Notes: generated from the letters alone by a model not told the origin. Positions 42,050 through 53,510 are shown, numbered from the stretch's first letter. The stretch: 64,000 bases of DNA from Prorocentrum cordatum (GCA_963575745.1 CAUYUJ010017819.1:159584-223583); one strand, 5' to 3'. Numbers and translations: made by a program.

Positions 42050-42275
42050 AAAGGAGGAGGAGGATGAGGAGGAGGAGGAGGAGGAGGAGGAGGAGGAGGA
42101 GGAGGAGGAGGAGGGAGGAGGAGGAGGAGGAGAAGGAGGAAGAGGAGGAGGAGGAGGAGGGGAAGGAGGGGGAGGAGGGGGAGGGGGACGAAGGAGGAGG
42201 AGGAGGAGGAGGAGGAGGAAAAGGAGGAGGAGGAGGAAAAGGAGGAGGAGGAGGTGGAGGAGGAGGAGGAGGTGG
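42050..42275 (+). repeat. (GGA)n tract
   Basis: GGA repeat, opposite in strand sense to the TCC tract 720 bp before. A shorter one is at 42443-42480. Confidence 0.95.
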
Positions 42276-42485
42276 TGAGTGAGTGCCTCAGGAGCAGGCG
42301 GGGGAAGGGGGAGCGGCAAAGGGCAGACGAGCAGGAGGGGGGACGGGCAGAGGGCTCGGGACCCTCCTCGCCTCGACGCCCTCGCCGCCCGCTGCCCGCC
42401 CCAGGCGTCCTCCGACGGGGCTCGTTCTGCCCGCGGCGCCCAGGAGGAGGAGGAGGAGGAGGAGGAGGAGGAGGAGGAGGCGATC

Positions 42486-42645
42486 AAGTCGGGCACGTCC
42501 CCCTGCAGGAGGAACGCTCAAGAGTAAGAACAAAACGTCTCGTGGCGACTTCTGGTGCACCTTTGAGCTGTTGAACACTTTTTTGGGGATCCGTGTCAGA
42601 ATGTTCTTCCGAAATCCGCCTGGAGGAGGACATGGCCCGGCGACG
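42486..42645. mobile_element. Family A element (diverged)
   Basis: AAGTCGGGCACGTCCCCCTG at the left; CGAAATCCGCCTGGAGGAGG and GGCCCGGCGAC at the right. Confidence 0.6.
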
Positions 42646-42852
42646 GGCCCGGGGGGCCGAAGGGAAGACGCAGACGCGGGGATGGAGCAGGTCGTGGGGG
42701 CGACGCCACAGAACGAACCCAGAGCCCCTCGAGTCACGAGAAAATCGCGACGGTAGGTGGTTGGCAATTTTCGGCGGCCCCTGCCAGGCCTGTGGGACTT
42801 CCCAAAAAACGACCCAGGATGAACCACCGGACCCGGGGAATGGGTCGAGCTT

Positions 42853-43010
42853 TCTTCAGGAGGGGAAAAAACACACAGACACAATTAATTGGCGATTCCT
42901 TCAAAATATGGGAAAATATGGGCAGTGGGGGGGAAGACAGAAACCGAGAAAATATGGGGAAATATAGGGGATATTCTTATTTGTGTGTATTTACTTGTGT
43001 GTCCCAGTTC
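42853..43010 (+). repeat. Family D repeat, copy 3
   Basis: AGGAGGGGAAAAAACACACA to TTTGTGTGTATTTACTTGTG and TGTCCC. Nearly identical inside to copies at 9130 and 61640. Confidence 0.75.
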
Positions 43011-43216
43011 CCCTTCATTTCTGGGGGTCGACGCTATGAAAAACTCATGTCGTGGGTCTGGGCCGACATTGGCCGCGCAGGCTGCCCGCGCAGGGCCGCG
43101 CGCGAGCGCCCCCGTTGCCGGTGCGGCGTGCCGCGCCGTGGCGGCCCGCGGAACCCACCGCGCAGGGGCGCCACTGTGTCATCTCGCGCAAGAGCTCTGT
43201 TTCGTTCGTCGCTGAC

Positions 43217-43479
43217 GTGCCCTTCTTCCTTAGTGGGCCCTGGAAACGACAGGGCCGTTTTTTTACCGGTTCCGTTTTGCCGTTCTTTTGCCGGTTCCGA
43301 CTCCGTTTTTTACCGGTTCCGTCGCCGTTTTTTGACCGGTTCCGGCTCCGGTTCCAATCCTGGAGCAGTGTTTTTTGCCGTCTCCAGTCGCCGTTTTTTT
43401 TGCCGTTTCCATTTTCAAGGGGCATTTTTGGAAACGGTTAAAAAACGGCCCTGCCGTTTCCGGGGCCCACAAAGCCTTC
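43217..43479. mobile_element. Family B MITE, copy 1
   Basis: Terminal inverted repeats of about 34 bp beginning CTTAGTGGGCCCTGGAAACG, each running into CAGGGCCGTTTTTT. The target duplication is CCTTCTTC on both sides. The interior has five to six CGGTTCCG/GCCGTTTTTT units. Confidence 0.88.
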
Positions 43480-43494
43480 TTCGCAAACTGGAAC

Positions 43495-43722
43495 AGATAC
43501 ATTACCAGTGGCGGGTTGCTTTTTCAATCCCACGACTCTGTAAGGGTCAGGGACGACGCCGGGGTGGTGTGGTGTATACTCTTCCCCCGTTTGCCAAAGG
43601 GAAACAACGGAACATGTATACACCAGGGTCCCGTATACGCCAGAGTCCGCGTTCCTGTGCGAATTTCAGCGCAGGGTCGGGAAAAGCCCCGGTTCATAGA
43701 GTCCGTTTCCCTACTCCTGCGC
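43495..43722 (+). repeat. Family E repeat, copy 2
   Basis: ATTACCAGTGGCGGGTTGC, GGGTCAGGGACGACGCC, CACCAGGGTCCCGTATACG and a diverged right end GAGTCCGTTTCCC. It begins 15 bp after the family B copy. Confidence 0.75.
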
Positions 43723-43849
43723 TTCAGTCCCACGGGGGCTGATGCCTGCTTGAGCCCACGTCTCCAGGGAGCTGTGACTCGGGCGCCCTCGCCCGCAGCG
43801 CCGCCGCGCCGCCGCCCGCGCGGCCGCGCGCCGGAGCGGGCCACACGGA

Positions 43850-44138
43850 GGGGGACCTTTCGCCGGAGGGACCTCTGGTGCGGGCCCAGATGCCCCCCCC
43901 CGTTCCCCCGAGTGCTTCTATAATAGGCTTAAGTCGGGCCTGCCCCTCGATAGGAGGAATGTCCAAAAATAACCAAAACATAGTCTGGGGACCATTTCTT
44001 GAGTATTTGTTGACCTTTGGGAAAATGTTTTGGGGTATCGCTTATTTTTCGTCGAACCTCCCCCCTGTAGGGGGACCTTTCGCCGGAGGGGCTTTTGGTG
44101 CGGGCCTAGATGCCCCCCCCCCCGTTCCCCCGATTGGC
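43850..44138. mobile_element. Family A copy flanked by a 62-bp direct duplication
   Basis: 43850-43912 and 44077-44138 are near-identical (GGGGGACCTTTCGCCGGAGG, GTGCGGGCC, AGATGCCCCCCCC). Between them is a family A copy starting TTAAGTCGGGCCTGCCCC, whose right terminal repeat stops at CTGTAGGGGGAC and fuses to the second copy. Confidence 0.75.
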
Positions 44139-44144
44139 ACGAAC

Positions 44145-44340
44145 GACATGGGTACGGAAAGAATGGGTCAATGCCCAACAGCAGTTCCTGTTCATTCTGA
44201 GCAGGACTCGCTGTCGGTGTCGCCGCGGCCTGTGTCCATTTGAGACAGAAGGCCGCCTGCCCAACAGCGGCCGCTGTTGGTTTGGGACAACATTTGTTGT
44301 TGGGCATTGTACCCATTCTTTCCGTACCCATTTCGGGCGT
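44145..44340. repeat. Inverted repeat around GGGTACGGAAAGAATGGGT
   Basis: 44152-44185 (GGGTACGGAAAGAATGGGTC, AATGCCCAACA) is mirrored at 44297-44332 (TTGGGCATTGTACCCATTCT, TTCCGTACCCA). A nested pair, GTTCATTCTGAGCAGGACTC and GTCCATTTGAGACAGAAGGC, lies inside. Confidence 0.7.
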
Positions 44341-44370
44341 CCAAGCCCGAGTATTTCTAGGCATCTTCGA

Positions 44371-44545
44371 TGGGGTCCGAGTAGATGGGGTCGGAGGATC
44401 GCACCGCATCGCCGGTGCATCGACGATGCGGCTCGATGTTTCTCCGCGCCGACGTCGCCGATGCATCGCCAACGTCGCCAGTGCATCGCCGACGCATCGC
44501 CGACACATCGCCGATGCATCGGCGATGCGGCGCTACAGCCAAGAC
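44371..44545. repeat. Family H element
   Basis: GGGGTCCGAGTAGATGGGGT, CGGAGGATCGCACCGCATCG at the left and GGCGATGCGGCGCTAC at the right, with multiple GCCGATGCATCGCC units. Confidence 0.75.
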
Positions 44546-45006
44546 GCTGAAATAAGGATCTGTTTGGATTCGGAAGGGGCTCGATGTTCCTTACGTCCTG
44601 CCGCGGTTGTTCCTCTAGTCCTTCTCGTGCACCCAGGCCTTCTTCGAGCCACAGAGGGGCTTCGTTCCGTATTTAGCGTTCCTTACTTCAGCAGCCCAAT
44701 TGTAGCCAGTGTTCTTCGTGCTTGTTGGATGTTCTTGTGCATCCCGGGGAGGGTCCCCCTGGGTGCCTCGTATGTTTTGGCAAGCGGAGGGTCTCATCTT
44801 CTCGCGGAGAAAGTCCTTGTGTCCTACAGGCCCGACCGTGCCCAGACATGCTCGGAGGATTTTCGCCATGTTCGGCCTCTGGGGGCCCTCACCAGGCCCC
44901 TTACTTCAGCAGCCCAAATGTATCCTCTGACCCACTCGTTACTCAGACCCCATCTATAGGACGCCTCCCGTGCTGGCCTGCGCGCGTGGCTCTGGCCCGA
45001 CGCTTC

Positions 45007-45245
45007 CTCCTCCTCCTCCTCATCCTCATCATCCTCCTCCGCTTCCTCCTCCTCCTCCTCCTCTCCCCCCCTCCTCCCCCCCCTCCTCCTCCTCCGCCTC
45101 CTCCTCCCCTCCTCCTCCTCCTCCTCCTCCTCCTCCTCTTCCTCCTCCTCCTCCTCCTCCTCCTCCTTCCTCCTCCTCCTCCTCCTCCTCCTCCTCCTCC
45201 TCCTCCTCCTCCTCCTCCTCCTCCTCCCCGCCCTCTTCCTCCTCC
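45007..45245 (+). repeat. (TCC)n tract
   Basis: About 240 bp of TCC/CTC repeat. It is followed by TAGGAGGCCTCCGGCGCTGG at 45250, which repeats GGACGCCTCCCGTGCTGGCC at 44959 upstream of the tract. Confidence 0.95.
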
Positions 45246-45344
45246 TCTCTAGGAGGCCTCCGGCGCTGGTCTGCGCGCGTGGCCCTGGCCCGAGCGCGAA
45301 CAGCCCGAAGGCCGCGCACCGGAGGCCACCCGTGCGCCCAGCTG

Positions 45345-45403
45345 CCGCCGCCGCCGCCGTCGTCGTCGTCGCCGTCGTCGCCGTTGTCGCCGTCGTCGTC
45401 GTT

Positions 45404-45454
<51 letters not shown>

Positions 45455-45458
45455 GTCG

Positions 45459-45489
<31 letters not shown>

Positions 45490-45515
45490 GGTCGTCGTCG
45501 TCGTGGTCGTCGTGG
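45345..45515 (+). repeat. (GTC)n/(GCC)n tract
   Basis: GTCGTCGCC trinucleotide repeats. Reads poly-Val, poly-Ser and, on the complement, poly-Asp. Confidence 0.9.
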
Positions 45516-45911
45516 TCCGAGGTCCTGCGGGAGTTCGGGCACATGACGGCGGAGGAGTCCTGGGAGGAAACGCCACCCAGACCAGACAAGCGGCGTTTGC
45601 TGAGATGCCCTGGGCGTTTCCTGAACAGCCCTGCCCTGTGTCATTCCTTCTCGGGGCGCGGTTGCTACACGACTTCGCGTGGAGCTTCGGGGTGGGATTT
45701 CTGCCTTCCCAGGAGGTCCGCCTCGCCGCGCCCTCCACGCTGCAGCACTCCGCGCGGCGGGTGCTGGCCATCGCGCTCGCCGCCCGGGGGCACGCCCCCG
45801 GCTAGGGGGCTACCCTCGGCCGGGGCAGGCTGCCCTCGAGGCCTCGCAGGTGGGCTCAGCGTGCCCGCGCTCCCCTCCTCGAGTCCTGAAGACGGCACGG
45901 CGGAAGGTTCT
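45516..45911. other. Complex-sequence gap between microsatellites, possible exon material
   Basis: The plus frame reads EVLREFGHMTAEESWEE (about 45520-45570) and another reads FLLGARLLHDFAWSFGVGFL (about 45645-45700). The composition is gene-like, but no family is recognised and no junctions can be fixed. Confidence 0.25.
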
Positions 45912-46148
45912 TGTCCTCCTCCTCCCCCTCTTCACCTCCTCCTGCTCCTCCTCCTCCTGCTCCTCCTCCTCCTCCTCCTTCTCCTCCTCCTCCTCCTCCT
46001 CCTCCTACCCCTCCTCCACCGCTTCCTCCCCCTCCTCCGCTTCCTCCCCCTCCCCCTCCTCCGCTTCCTCCTCCTGCTCCTCCTCCTCCCCGTCCTCGAC
46101 CTCCTCCTCAGCCTGTGGGGGCCCTCGGTCCTCCTCCTCCTCCTCAGC
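45912..46148 (+). repeat. (TCC)n tract
   Basis: About 235 bp of TCC repeat with GCTCC and CCCTCC variants. Confidence 0.95.
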
Positions 46149-46264
46149 CTCCCAGGCCCGGCATTTTGAAACACGGTGCGGGATGATAAAAAACTGGTTC
46201 CATGGAAGAGATCGAGACCTTTGTTTTTTCCCTTTCCAAAACATCATGACGTCGGGGGTCTGAG

Positions 46265-46445
46265 ATGGGATCGGATAATCGCGCCGCATCGCCGATGCAC
46301 CCGCGATTCGTCGCCGATGCGGCTCGATGTGGAGCACGATATTCTCGACGCCGACGGCGCCGACGCATCGCCGACGCCGGCGATGCGTCGCCGATGTGTC
46401 GGCGATGCATTGGCGGTGCGGCGCGATCCTCCAACCCCACCTACA
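46265..46445. repeat. Family H element
   Basis: GGATAATCGCGCCGCATCGC on the left, GGTGCGGCGCGATCCTCC on the right, and GCCGATGTGTCGGCGATGCA inside. Confidence 0.75.
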
Positions 46446-46929
46446 GTCGACCCGCAGAGTAAGGATGGGCATCCCTCCCAAGGGTACCCTCGCATCCCCG
46501 CTTCCTGGGTCCATCCTTGGACACTTTCGTTGGCCGCGCCCCGCTCGAAAAGCTTCGAAGTGGGCTTCCAAGGCCCTTGCGTCCTTGCCGCGCGTCCTTA
46601 CCCTGCGGGCTGGCTGTGCTCCGACACCGTGCGGGATGCCTCTGCCGGTGCAGCCGTGGCGGAGCGGGCAGGGCCCGAGACCCCCCGGCGGAGGAAGCAA
46701 CAGCAGGGGGAATATTCAACAATACAGTTGGGTTGGGCCGGACGAAAGGGGGGGATTGGGAAAGGCGGGGTTACGAAATTTGCTGCATGCAGCTGGTTTC
46801 GGCCCCATCGATGGGCCCATTCCTCGATACATAGCCGCCTCCGGCGCAGGGAGGCGCCGGGAAAATCAGCTACGTGAGCTGATTCTCAACCCCCCCCTTT
46901 GCTATCTCCCCCTTTCGCCCGACCCGATT

Positions 46930-47105
46930 GGGGCCCTGAAGAAGGAACCCTTTTCGTTGGGGAGGGGCTCCGTGTTCCTTAATTGTTTCGCAGCTTGCCT
47001 CGGATTTCCCTTGGGCTTTCGATACGAAGTCGAAGTTCAACTTATGGAGAATAGGGGCCTCGTTCCTTATTTAGGGTTCCTTAGGTCAACGCCTCGACTG
47101 TAGTC
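46930..47105 (+). repeat. Family J repeat, copy 2
   Basis: Uninterrupted relative of 310-713, from GGGGCCCTGAAGAAGGAACC to GGTCAACGCCTCGACTGTA. A third, more diverged copy is at 48395-48575. Confidence 0.7.
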
Positions 47106-47213
47106 AAACAGTAGTCAGGGGATTATTTTCGAGCATTTTTGACAATTTTAGAGTATTTTCTGAATATTGCAATTTTTCGTCGAAGATCCCCCTGTAGGGG
47201 GACACGCCCGACT
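47106..47213. mobile_element. Family A element lacking its left end
   Basis: Starts AAACAGTAGTCAGGGGA (interior of the family) directly after family J and ends GGGGGACACGCCCGACT. Confidence 0.65.
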
Positions 47214-47624
47214 ACATCGTAGTGTCCTGCCTCTTGGGAACTTTGCTGCTATTTTGGGGTGAGGAACTGGTCCCCTGGGCTTCGCAGTTACCTGGGGGAC
47301 TTTGCCGTTATTTCGGACTTCGCCGTTATGATCATGGTGGTCTGCCCCGTGACGGTCATCTAAGTCAGTATCTGGGGCGAAAAACTGGTCCCCTGGAAGT
47401 GTTCCAGAACTCAGGGGACCCCGTGTTGAGAAATCGAGATGTCGGATGTGTGGGTTTCCTAAGGGAAACGGGTCTTGGGGTAGTTGAGATTGTTGCCTTT
47501 TGTGGCTTCCCTGGGCCCCCTGCGGGACGTGGGGCTGTCTGAAAGCAGCTCAGGAAGAGGAGCCAGATTTGGGGGAAGGGCATCTGAGATTCGGAGGAGA
47601 AAATGTCATGCGCATTCATTTTCG

Positions 47625-47690
47625 AGCTCCTTGGATTTCTTGGATCTCAGCGCCAATCCCAGAAATGCGCGCGGAGCTCCGACAAGTCCG
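47625..47690. repeat. Family C palindromic element, short
   Basis: CGAGCTCCTTGGATTTCTTG, then CAATCCCAGAAATGCGCGCG and GAGCTC: inverted arms with almost no loop. Confidence 0.65.
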
Positions 47691-48159
47691 GCATCTTCCA
47701 GGAGATGGAGGTCAGCATCGGCGCTTGCAGTTCCTTGGGTCTGGTCCGGCCTGATTCTGGCTCAATCCGACCTGACCCGGTTTCATCACGCTGAAGTTGG
47801 CGCCTCGTTTGAATCAGGCTGGCTTGACTCTTCCCATTGACACTTTACCCGTGTTCGGTGCACGAGAAAGCGTGCGCAATGAAGTCGTCATCGCTGGGTT
47901 ATCACGTATGAGCGCCATGGGTAGGCGGGGCGAGTTCGACAGGTGCACACATCCTGGTAGGCGCGCGTGCCCTGCACAACGTTTTGCCCCGCTCCAGCCT
48001 GAAGGGGCTACGTTCCAGAGTTTCCCGGAACGCTCTGAGCAGGCCGTGGCGCCCAACACATCCTCCAGAGCCGCTGGATCTCAGATATTCTCGACTGATG
48101 CTCAGCCGAATTCGTCCTCGTCCTGGCTCCGTCTGAAGATACACACACACACACACCCC

Positions 48160-48290
48160 AGTTCGGATGCAACTCCTGGGAGGTCTAATTCTGGTTTTGC
48201 CATGGTCCGAAGTTCGGCTTAATCCGTCTTGATCCCGCTTAATCCGGCTTAATATCCCGCTGAATCCCGCTTAATCCGGCTTCATCCTGA
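48160..48290 (+). repeat. AATCCCGCTT decamer repeats next to a GGAGGTCTAATT unit
   Basis: CGGATGCAACTCCTGGGAGG, then repeated CTTAATCCGGCTTAATCCCG. The same modules appear inverted at 56650-56810. Confidence 0.7.
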
Positions 48291-48394
48291 TTTGTCCGAG
48301 GCCCACTCCGGCGTAACATCTCCCAGATGGGGGCTCAATCGTCCTTAATCTTTCCGACGAAAACCTCCCAGTAGTTGCCTCCTACAGTGAGCGG

Positions 48395-48575
48395 CTTGAG
48401 TAAGGAACACTTGCTTTTCAAAAGCGGCTCGGTCGTTCCTTAAGGCTTGCATGCGTTACGTATCCTTCCTTATGTTTTTTTCATATTTATCGTGCCTCGT
48501 GCTTTTTTCCCATGGGAAGCAGGGGCTTCGTCCCTTATTTATCGTTCCTTAGGTCAGGCCGATGACTGTAAGTAT
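48395..48575 (+). repeat. Family J repeat, copy 3
   Basis: GAGTAAGGAACACTTGCTTT, GCGGCTCGG, CCCATGGGAAGC and GGGGCTTCGTCCCTTATTTA. Confidence 0.55.
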
Positions 48576-48808
48576 CCCCGTGGGCGCGCATGCCCCGCAC
48601 AAGGAAGTTTCTGCCCCGCGGCAGTGGCGGTGCCCTCGCGGGCGGTCGGCACTGGCGTGGCCGACCCGCGGGATTCTCGCGGGGCTCGGTCGCCCCGCCG
48701 TTCCCCGGGCACGGGGACCCCCCGGCGCGCTCCAGGCTGGTCCCCTGGCGTGCTCGGGGGGCCCTCGGGGCGGCTCGGCCCCCTGCAGGTGCCCCTCGAC
48801 ACTGTCGG

Positions 48809-49077
48809 GGGGGTCCAGGACTTAGCGGGCCCTGGAAACGACAGGGCCGTTTTCTTACCGGCTCCGTTCTGCCGTTTTTTTGCCGGTTCCGACGCCGTTT
48901 TTTTACCCGTTCCGTCGCCGTTTTTTGACCGGTTCCGGCTCGGGTTCTAATCCTGGAGCCGTGTTTTTTTGCCGTTTCCGGTCGCCCTTTTTTGCCGTTT
49001 CCATTTTCAAGGGGGATTTTTTTGGAAACGGTGAAAAAACGGCCCTGCCGTTTCCGGGGCCCACTAAGGTCCAGGAG
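48809..49077. mobile_element. Family B MITE, copy 2
   Basis: Target duplication GTCCAGGA on both sides. Inner ends CTTAGCGGGCCCTGGAAACG and its inverse (GGGGCCCACTAAG). Interior about 85-90 percent like copy 1. GTCCAG|GA at both edges mimics a GA-donor, AG-acceptor intron. Confidence 0.88.
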
Positions 49078-49249
49078 GGGAGTGATGAGCAGTCAGAGAG
49101 ACAACGATCGGGTCGGGAGGGTGGGGCCGGGAGAAGTGACCAGAGCATCCGCATCATCGCGTATGCCGGATGTGCTTCTCACACCGTCGTGCCAGGCACC
49201 CTCCCGACCCCTTCCTCCGCACACGATGGCTGTCTTTCCCAACCAGGGG

Positions 49250-49400
49250 AGGGGCACATCATGGCCGGGGTCATGGCATCTCCGTGGGTTTCATCGCCCC
49301 TTGCTATTCTGTCAACACGTCCCTGGCCCCCCCTTGGGCCGCGCACGTGGCTCGCCCCATGATTTGCGCCCCCCCCCTGCCCCCCTCTTGGGGTTCGCTT
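49250..49400. repeat. Family F repeat
   Basis: CATCATGGCCGGGGTCATGG, CCCTGGCCCCCCCTTGGGCC and GCACGTGGCTCGCCCCATGA. Shared with 6430-6600 and 57060-57500. Confidence 0.6.
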
Positions 49401-49699
49401 GTAGAGTCCTCGGGGATTCCCCCTTGCTTTGCTTTGTATCGGTCGTCTGCCGTGCTCTGTCGCTTCGATGTTGTACTGCTCGACGCTGCGCCGCGAGCTG
49501 TTCCCTGCGACGCAACGCAACGCACGCAATGCTAATGCTGTGCTACGGCATGAGATGTACTGATTGGACTGTGGATTTGTGTCGCGACCTCTCCTCACTT
49601 GGTTCGCCATAAGAGCGGTACGCGTGCGAGCTATCAGGATCAGCATTGAATCGTGTGTATGCCCCCTTGATAAAGCAACACTGCATGAACTGATCGAGT

Positions 49700-50640
49700 G
49701 GCCTCCGGCCTAGCCAGGTCGCCGTGCCGTCTCTGGGGGGTCCTGGGGGGCTCTCGTTGCGTGGTTTTTTGTTTCAGACTCTGGCAAAGTTCCTTGCATG
49801 GAGTGGCGCGCGGGAGGTCCGAAAGGAAATCTAGACCTCATGCCGCAAGTCGGGACAAGTGCACTTGCACGCCTTCTCGGCCCAGCGCTCTTTGACAAAG
49901 CGGCGAAGGGGAGTTGACACGACATGCAAGCAAATTTGGCAGAACGAGAATGAAAATATACTCCTGGGCCGGAGCGGTTGCAGGCACATGGCCAGCGTCG
50001 CACCTTCTGATGCCAAAGAGTCTGAAATTCCCGTTCCGCTTTTGTTGCAGTTTTGATACGTGTACTTCTGTATGCCGAGGGAGGGTGACGCCAAGCCGCA
50101 AGAGCGCCCAAGAGCGCCAACCAATTTGGGCAATTCGGGCACATGGGCCCTCAACCACGGTACATTAATTTCGTCATTAACGGCATGCAGCTTGGGGGCG
50201 TCCCGCAATCTGTTCAACGCACGATGGTCTATCTGCTACTCTGTGTTGTGACGCGCGATGCATTGAGATGCTGCTGTGCCGTGCCATCTAATGTTTCGGC
50301 ATGCCATGGAATGATATGTCATAGAAGTTTGATCCGATGTTTGCAGTGCACCGAATCACATTGTATTGCAATGCTTTGCGCTGCCATGAGCTCGACTCGC
50401 ATGGCCAAGCAAAGTATGTGAATCCGGATTGGTTTGCAGTTGGTTGTTCTGGACGTCCCCGCAATGCATGGTGTTGTCTGCAATTGTGTTGCAACGCTCT
50501 GTGGTACATTGTGTTGCTTGCGCTGTTGTGTTGTAGTTTGCGCAGCCCCAGCTTTAAAGAGTATCATTCTGCATTGCGATGCGATGCGCGTACCATACAG
50601 GTACAGGTAGTCTCCCGCTCCCTACATTTATCCTGCTATT
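49700..50640. other. Low-repeat region with minus-strand coding-like fragment
   Basis: Less repetitive than its surroundings. On the minus strand 50160-49830 reads in overlapping frames stretches such as FSFCQICLHVVSTPLRRFVK and ERWAEKACKCTCPDLRHEV. This could be a frameshifted relic. No family recognised. 50200-50560 is rich in TGCTGTG/TTGCAATGC words and shows no gene. Confidence 0.25.
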
Positions 50641-51960
50641 CTCTGGCCTCTCCCCCTGCCCGCTCTTCCGTCACACTATTCTTTCTTTCGTTTCCGTCTT
50701 GCTTCCTGTCCCCGACCATCCCCATCCGCCCCATCCCTTTGTCTCTTGCCCTCCTCTTCTCCTCCCTCCTGCAATTCCCCTCCCTCCTCTGCCCTCCTCG
50801 GCCTCCTTCCTGCCCTCCCGGCCCTGTTTTCTTCTCTTCCTCCCCCCCTTGTCTTTCTTTTCTGCTTCGCCGTGGTCCCCCTTACCTCCATCCCTTTCCC
50901 CCACCCCGCCGACCCCCCCCCCCTCATCCTGCCCCACCTTCCGCCGTTCCCGCTTCTGCTGCTCCTCGCTTTTCGCGCCCTCCCCTCGTGTCGGGCTCGC
51001 CGCGCCCTGGCGGGAGGGACAACCGGGCGGGGGAGGAGGGGGAGAAGCAGGAGAGGGACGATATGGGGGAGAAGGAGAAGAACAGCCGCGAGGGTGGAGG
51101 AGGTGGATGGAGGTGGGGGAGGAGCAACGGGAGAGCGAAAGGAGCAAGGGAGGGGAGGAGAAGGGATCAGGAGGAGGCGGAGGAGGAGGAGGAGGAGGAG
51201 GACAAGGAGAGGAGGAAAGGGATGCGCGAGGAGTATGAGGTAGCAGGAGGGTGGGGGGTGAGTATGTTGAGGGGACGGGATTCATGCACGAGGAGGAGGT
51301 GAGGTGACGGAGGGTGAGGATCGTGATAACGGGGTGGGGTAGAATGAAAAGGGGGATCTTGACGTTGTGGGGCGGGAGAAGTGAAGAACAATGAGAAGGA
51401 TGAGGAGGATGAGAGAGATACGAGGAGGAGGAACGGAAGGAATGACAAGAGGAGGTGGGAGGATGGAGAGAAGGGGGAGGGACGGTGGGTGGAGGAGGTC
51501 GGACGAGGAGGGACTGGAACGCGAGGAGAACGGTGGAGGAAGGCGAGGAAGCAGGAGGGGGGAGGTAATAGGATTGTGGGGATGGTGGGATATGAATAAC
51601 AAGGGGAAGGACGAGGACGACGAGGCTGAGGAGATGGGAGATGGGAGAGAGGAGAAGGAGGAGGAGGAGGAGGAGGAGGAGGAGGAGGACGGGGTGCAAT
51701 GAGGGTCATGACTTGCGGGAAGGATCACGGATTTGCGAGGAGATGATGAAGGAGGAGGAGGAGGAGGAAGTGGAGGAAAAGCAGAAGAAGGGAAATCATG
51801 ATTAGAGGCGGGAGGAGGATCTGTGGGATGAGTATGAGGTTGAGGAACAGGATGCGGTGGAGGAGGATCTTATAGGAGGAGGCAGTGGGAGGGACGCGGA
51901 GGGGGCAGGAACATTAGTGGGAGGACGGTTGAGGAGGTTGGACCATGTAATCCGGCCCTC
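50641..51960. other. Pyrimidine-rich then purine-rich spacer
   Basis: 50641-51000 is C/T-rich and 51020-51900 is G/A-rich (GGAGGA, GAGGAT). No genes; the frames here are composition artefacts on both strands. Confidence 0.7.
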
Positions 51961-53135
51961 TGGCTAGGGCCCTGGAAGTGTTGGCGCTAGAGCCGCTGGC
52001 TCGCAAGCCCGAGCCAGGCTCGCGCTGTGGCTGTATGCCAAGCAGTAGTCTTACTACCCAGTCTTGCATTGCGGGGATGGCTGTTTGCGTCTCCGCGTCG
52101 CGTTTTCTTTTCCCTAGCTTGTTGTGTGCGCGTGCACCTGTAGTCGGCTATTCGTGGCTCGCGTCCAGTCTGGGTCGTGGGCTACTTCTTTCGCCACCGC
52201 CCCCCACGGGATGTGGCTGTTGGCTTGCAGCTAAAACATGCGCTGCGACCGCGACGTCAGCTGTCTCCACCTCTCTCGGAATGAATCGGCTTGTTTTTCT
52301 CGATTCGCCCGTGGCATCACGTGGTTCGAGAGCTGCTTGGCAGGGCCGCGACCGTCAGCCTGCGTGTTTTCTCTGTCTTGTTCGGCCAAGATGCGTCGGC
52401 AGTGGCGAGCAGACGGGGAAGGCGTGAGACGACATTGATCTGGAGGTGACCCAACAGACTGCTGCTCAGCAGCAGCGGCCAGGGCCTTCCGACAGAGAGC
52501 GGATAGAGCTCTCTCCTCTGGCGATCACGGGCGTGACCCGGGGTGAGGGTGGGAGTGGGGGCCTGTGACGTCACGAGGAGTGGGAATGTCTGGGGCCGGC
52601 CCTTTCCCAGACTCTGCCGGCGCGCATCGTGACGTGACCAGGTGACGGAGGGGGTGGCGGGCGGGGCTGGTCAGATGTCGCGAGAGAAGCAAACGGGCAC
52701 CTGACAGCCCGAGGGACACCGGTGCGAGAGGGACGGCAGCTCGAGGCAGCGGTGGCGGCGGTCGCAACGGTCGGTGGCCGTGGCAGGAGCGCGACGTGCG
52801 TGGCAGCAGCAGCAGCAGCTCTGATTGACTGCCTCACCGACCGTGGCGTCCTTGGCATCCGCGGCGCTCGTTCGCGTCGCACCGGCTTCCATGATGTCCA
52901 CAGCATCCAGACCGAGGTGGGCGTCCAGCGGTCCGCAGGAGCGGGGAAGAGCGACTCCTCCTCCCCTCGTTTCTCTCAACCCTCCCCTCCGTCCTCTCTT
53001 CCCTTCCCCCCTTGTCACCCCTCCCGTCTCCCTGCCCATCCTCGCCCCATCTCCCCTCCGTGCCCAGGGCCCAGACCTCCGACGTTGTGTGTGCATCGAA
53101 ATTCGGCGGCGAGCGAGGGAGAGAGTGAGAAGTAG
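51961..53135. other. Spacer of mixed composition
   Basis: No recognised gene. 52575-52690 shares GCGCGCATCGTGACGTGACC-type sequence with 61425-61485. A (GCA)n stretch is at 52802-52818. Confidence 0.45.
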
Positions 53136-53510
53136 GAGGCCTTCTCAGAAGGCGGCGGGGCCTCTCAGAAGCCCCCATGGCCCTCTGAGATATGCGGTCG
53201 AGGTCGGTTCGGGGAGGGTGCCCTGGTGTTACGGTTTTTGTGTTCGCACGCTCTTGTGCGCCTTGGGGAGGGTACCCTTGGGGTCCTCTTCCGCGGGGCC
53301 GGTGGAGGTTTCTCAGGTTCTTGAGGGGTGCTCTTCTGTCCCAGGTCCGATTGTACCACATGTGCATCGGGCATCATGGTGCCTCTGGGCCGAGTCGTCG
53401 AGGTTAGAGTGATGCTCCGGTGTGCCCCTGGGCCGCCTGGAGCCCCTCCTGGCAGCCCGAATTGCAACGCCGGTTGCCCTTCTGCACTCCCTGGCGCCTG
53501 CCCCGGCGAG

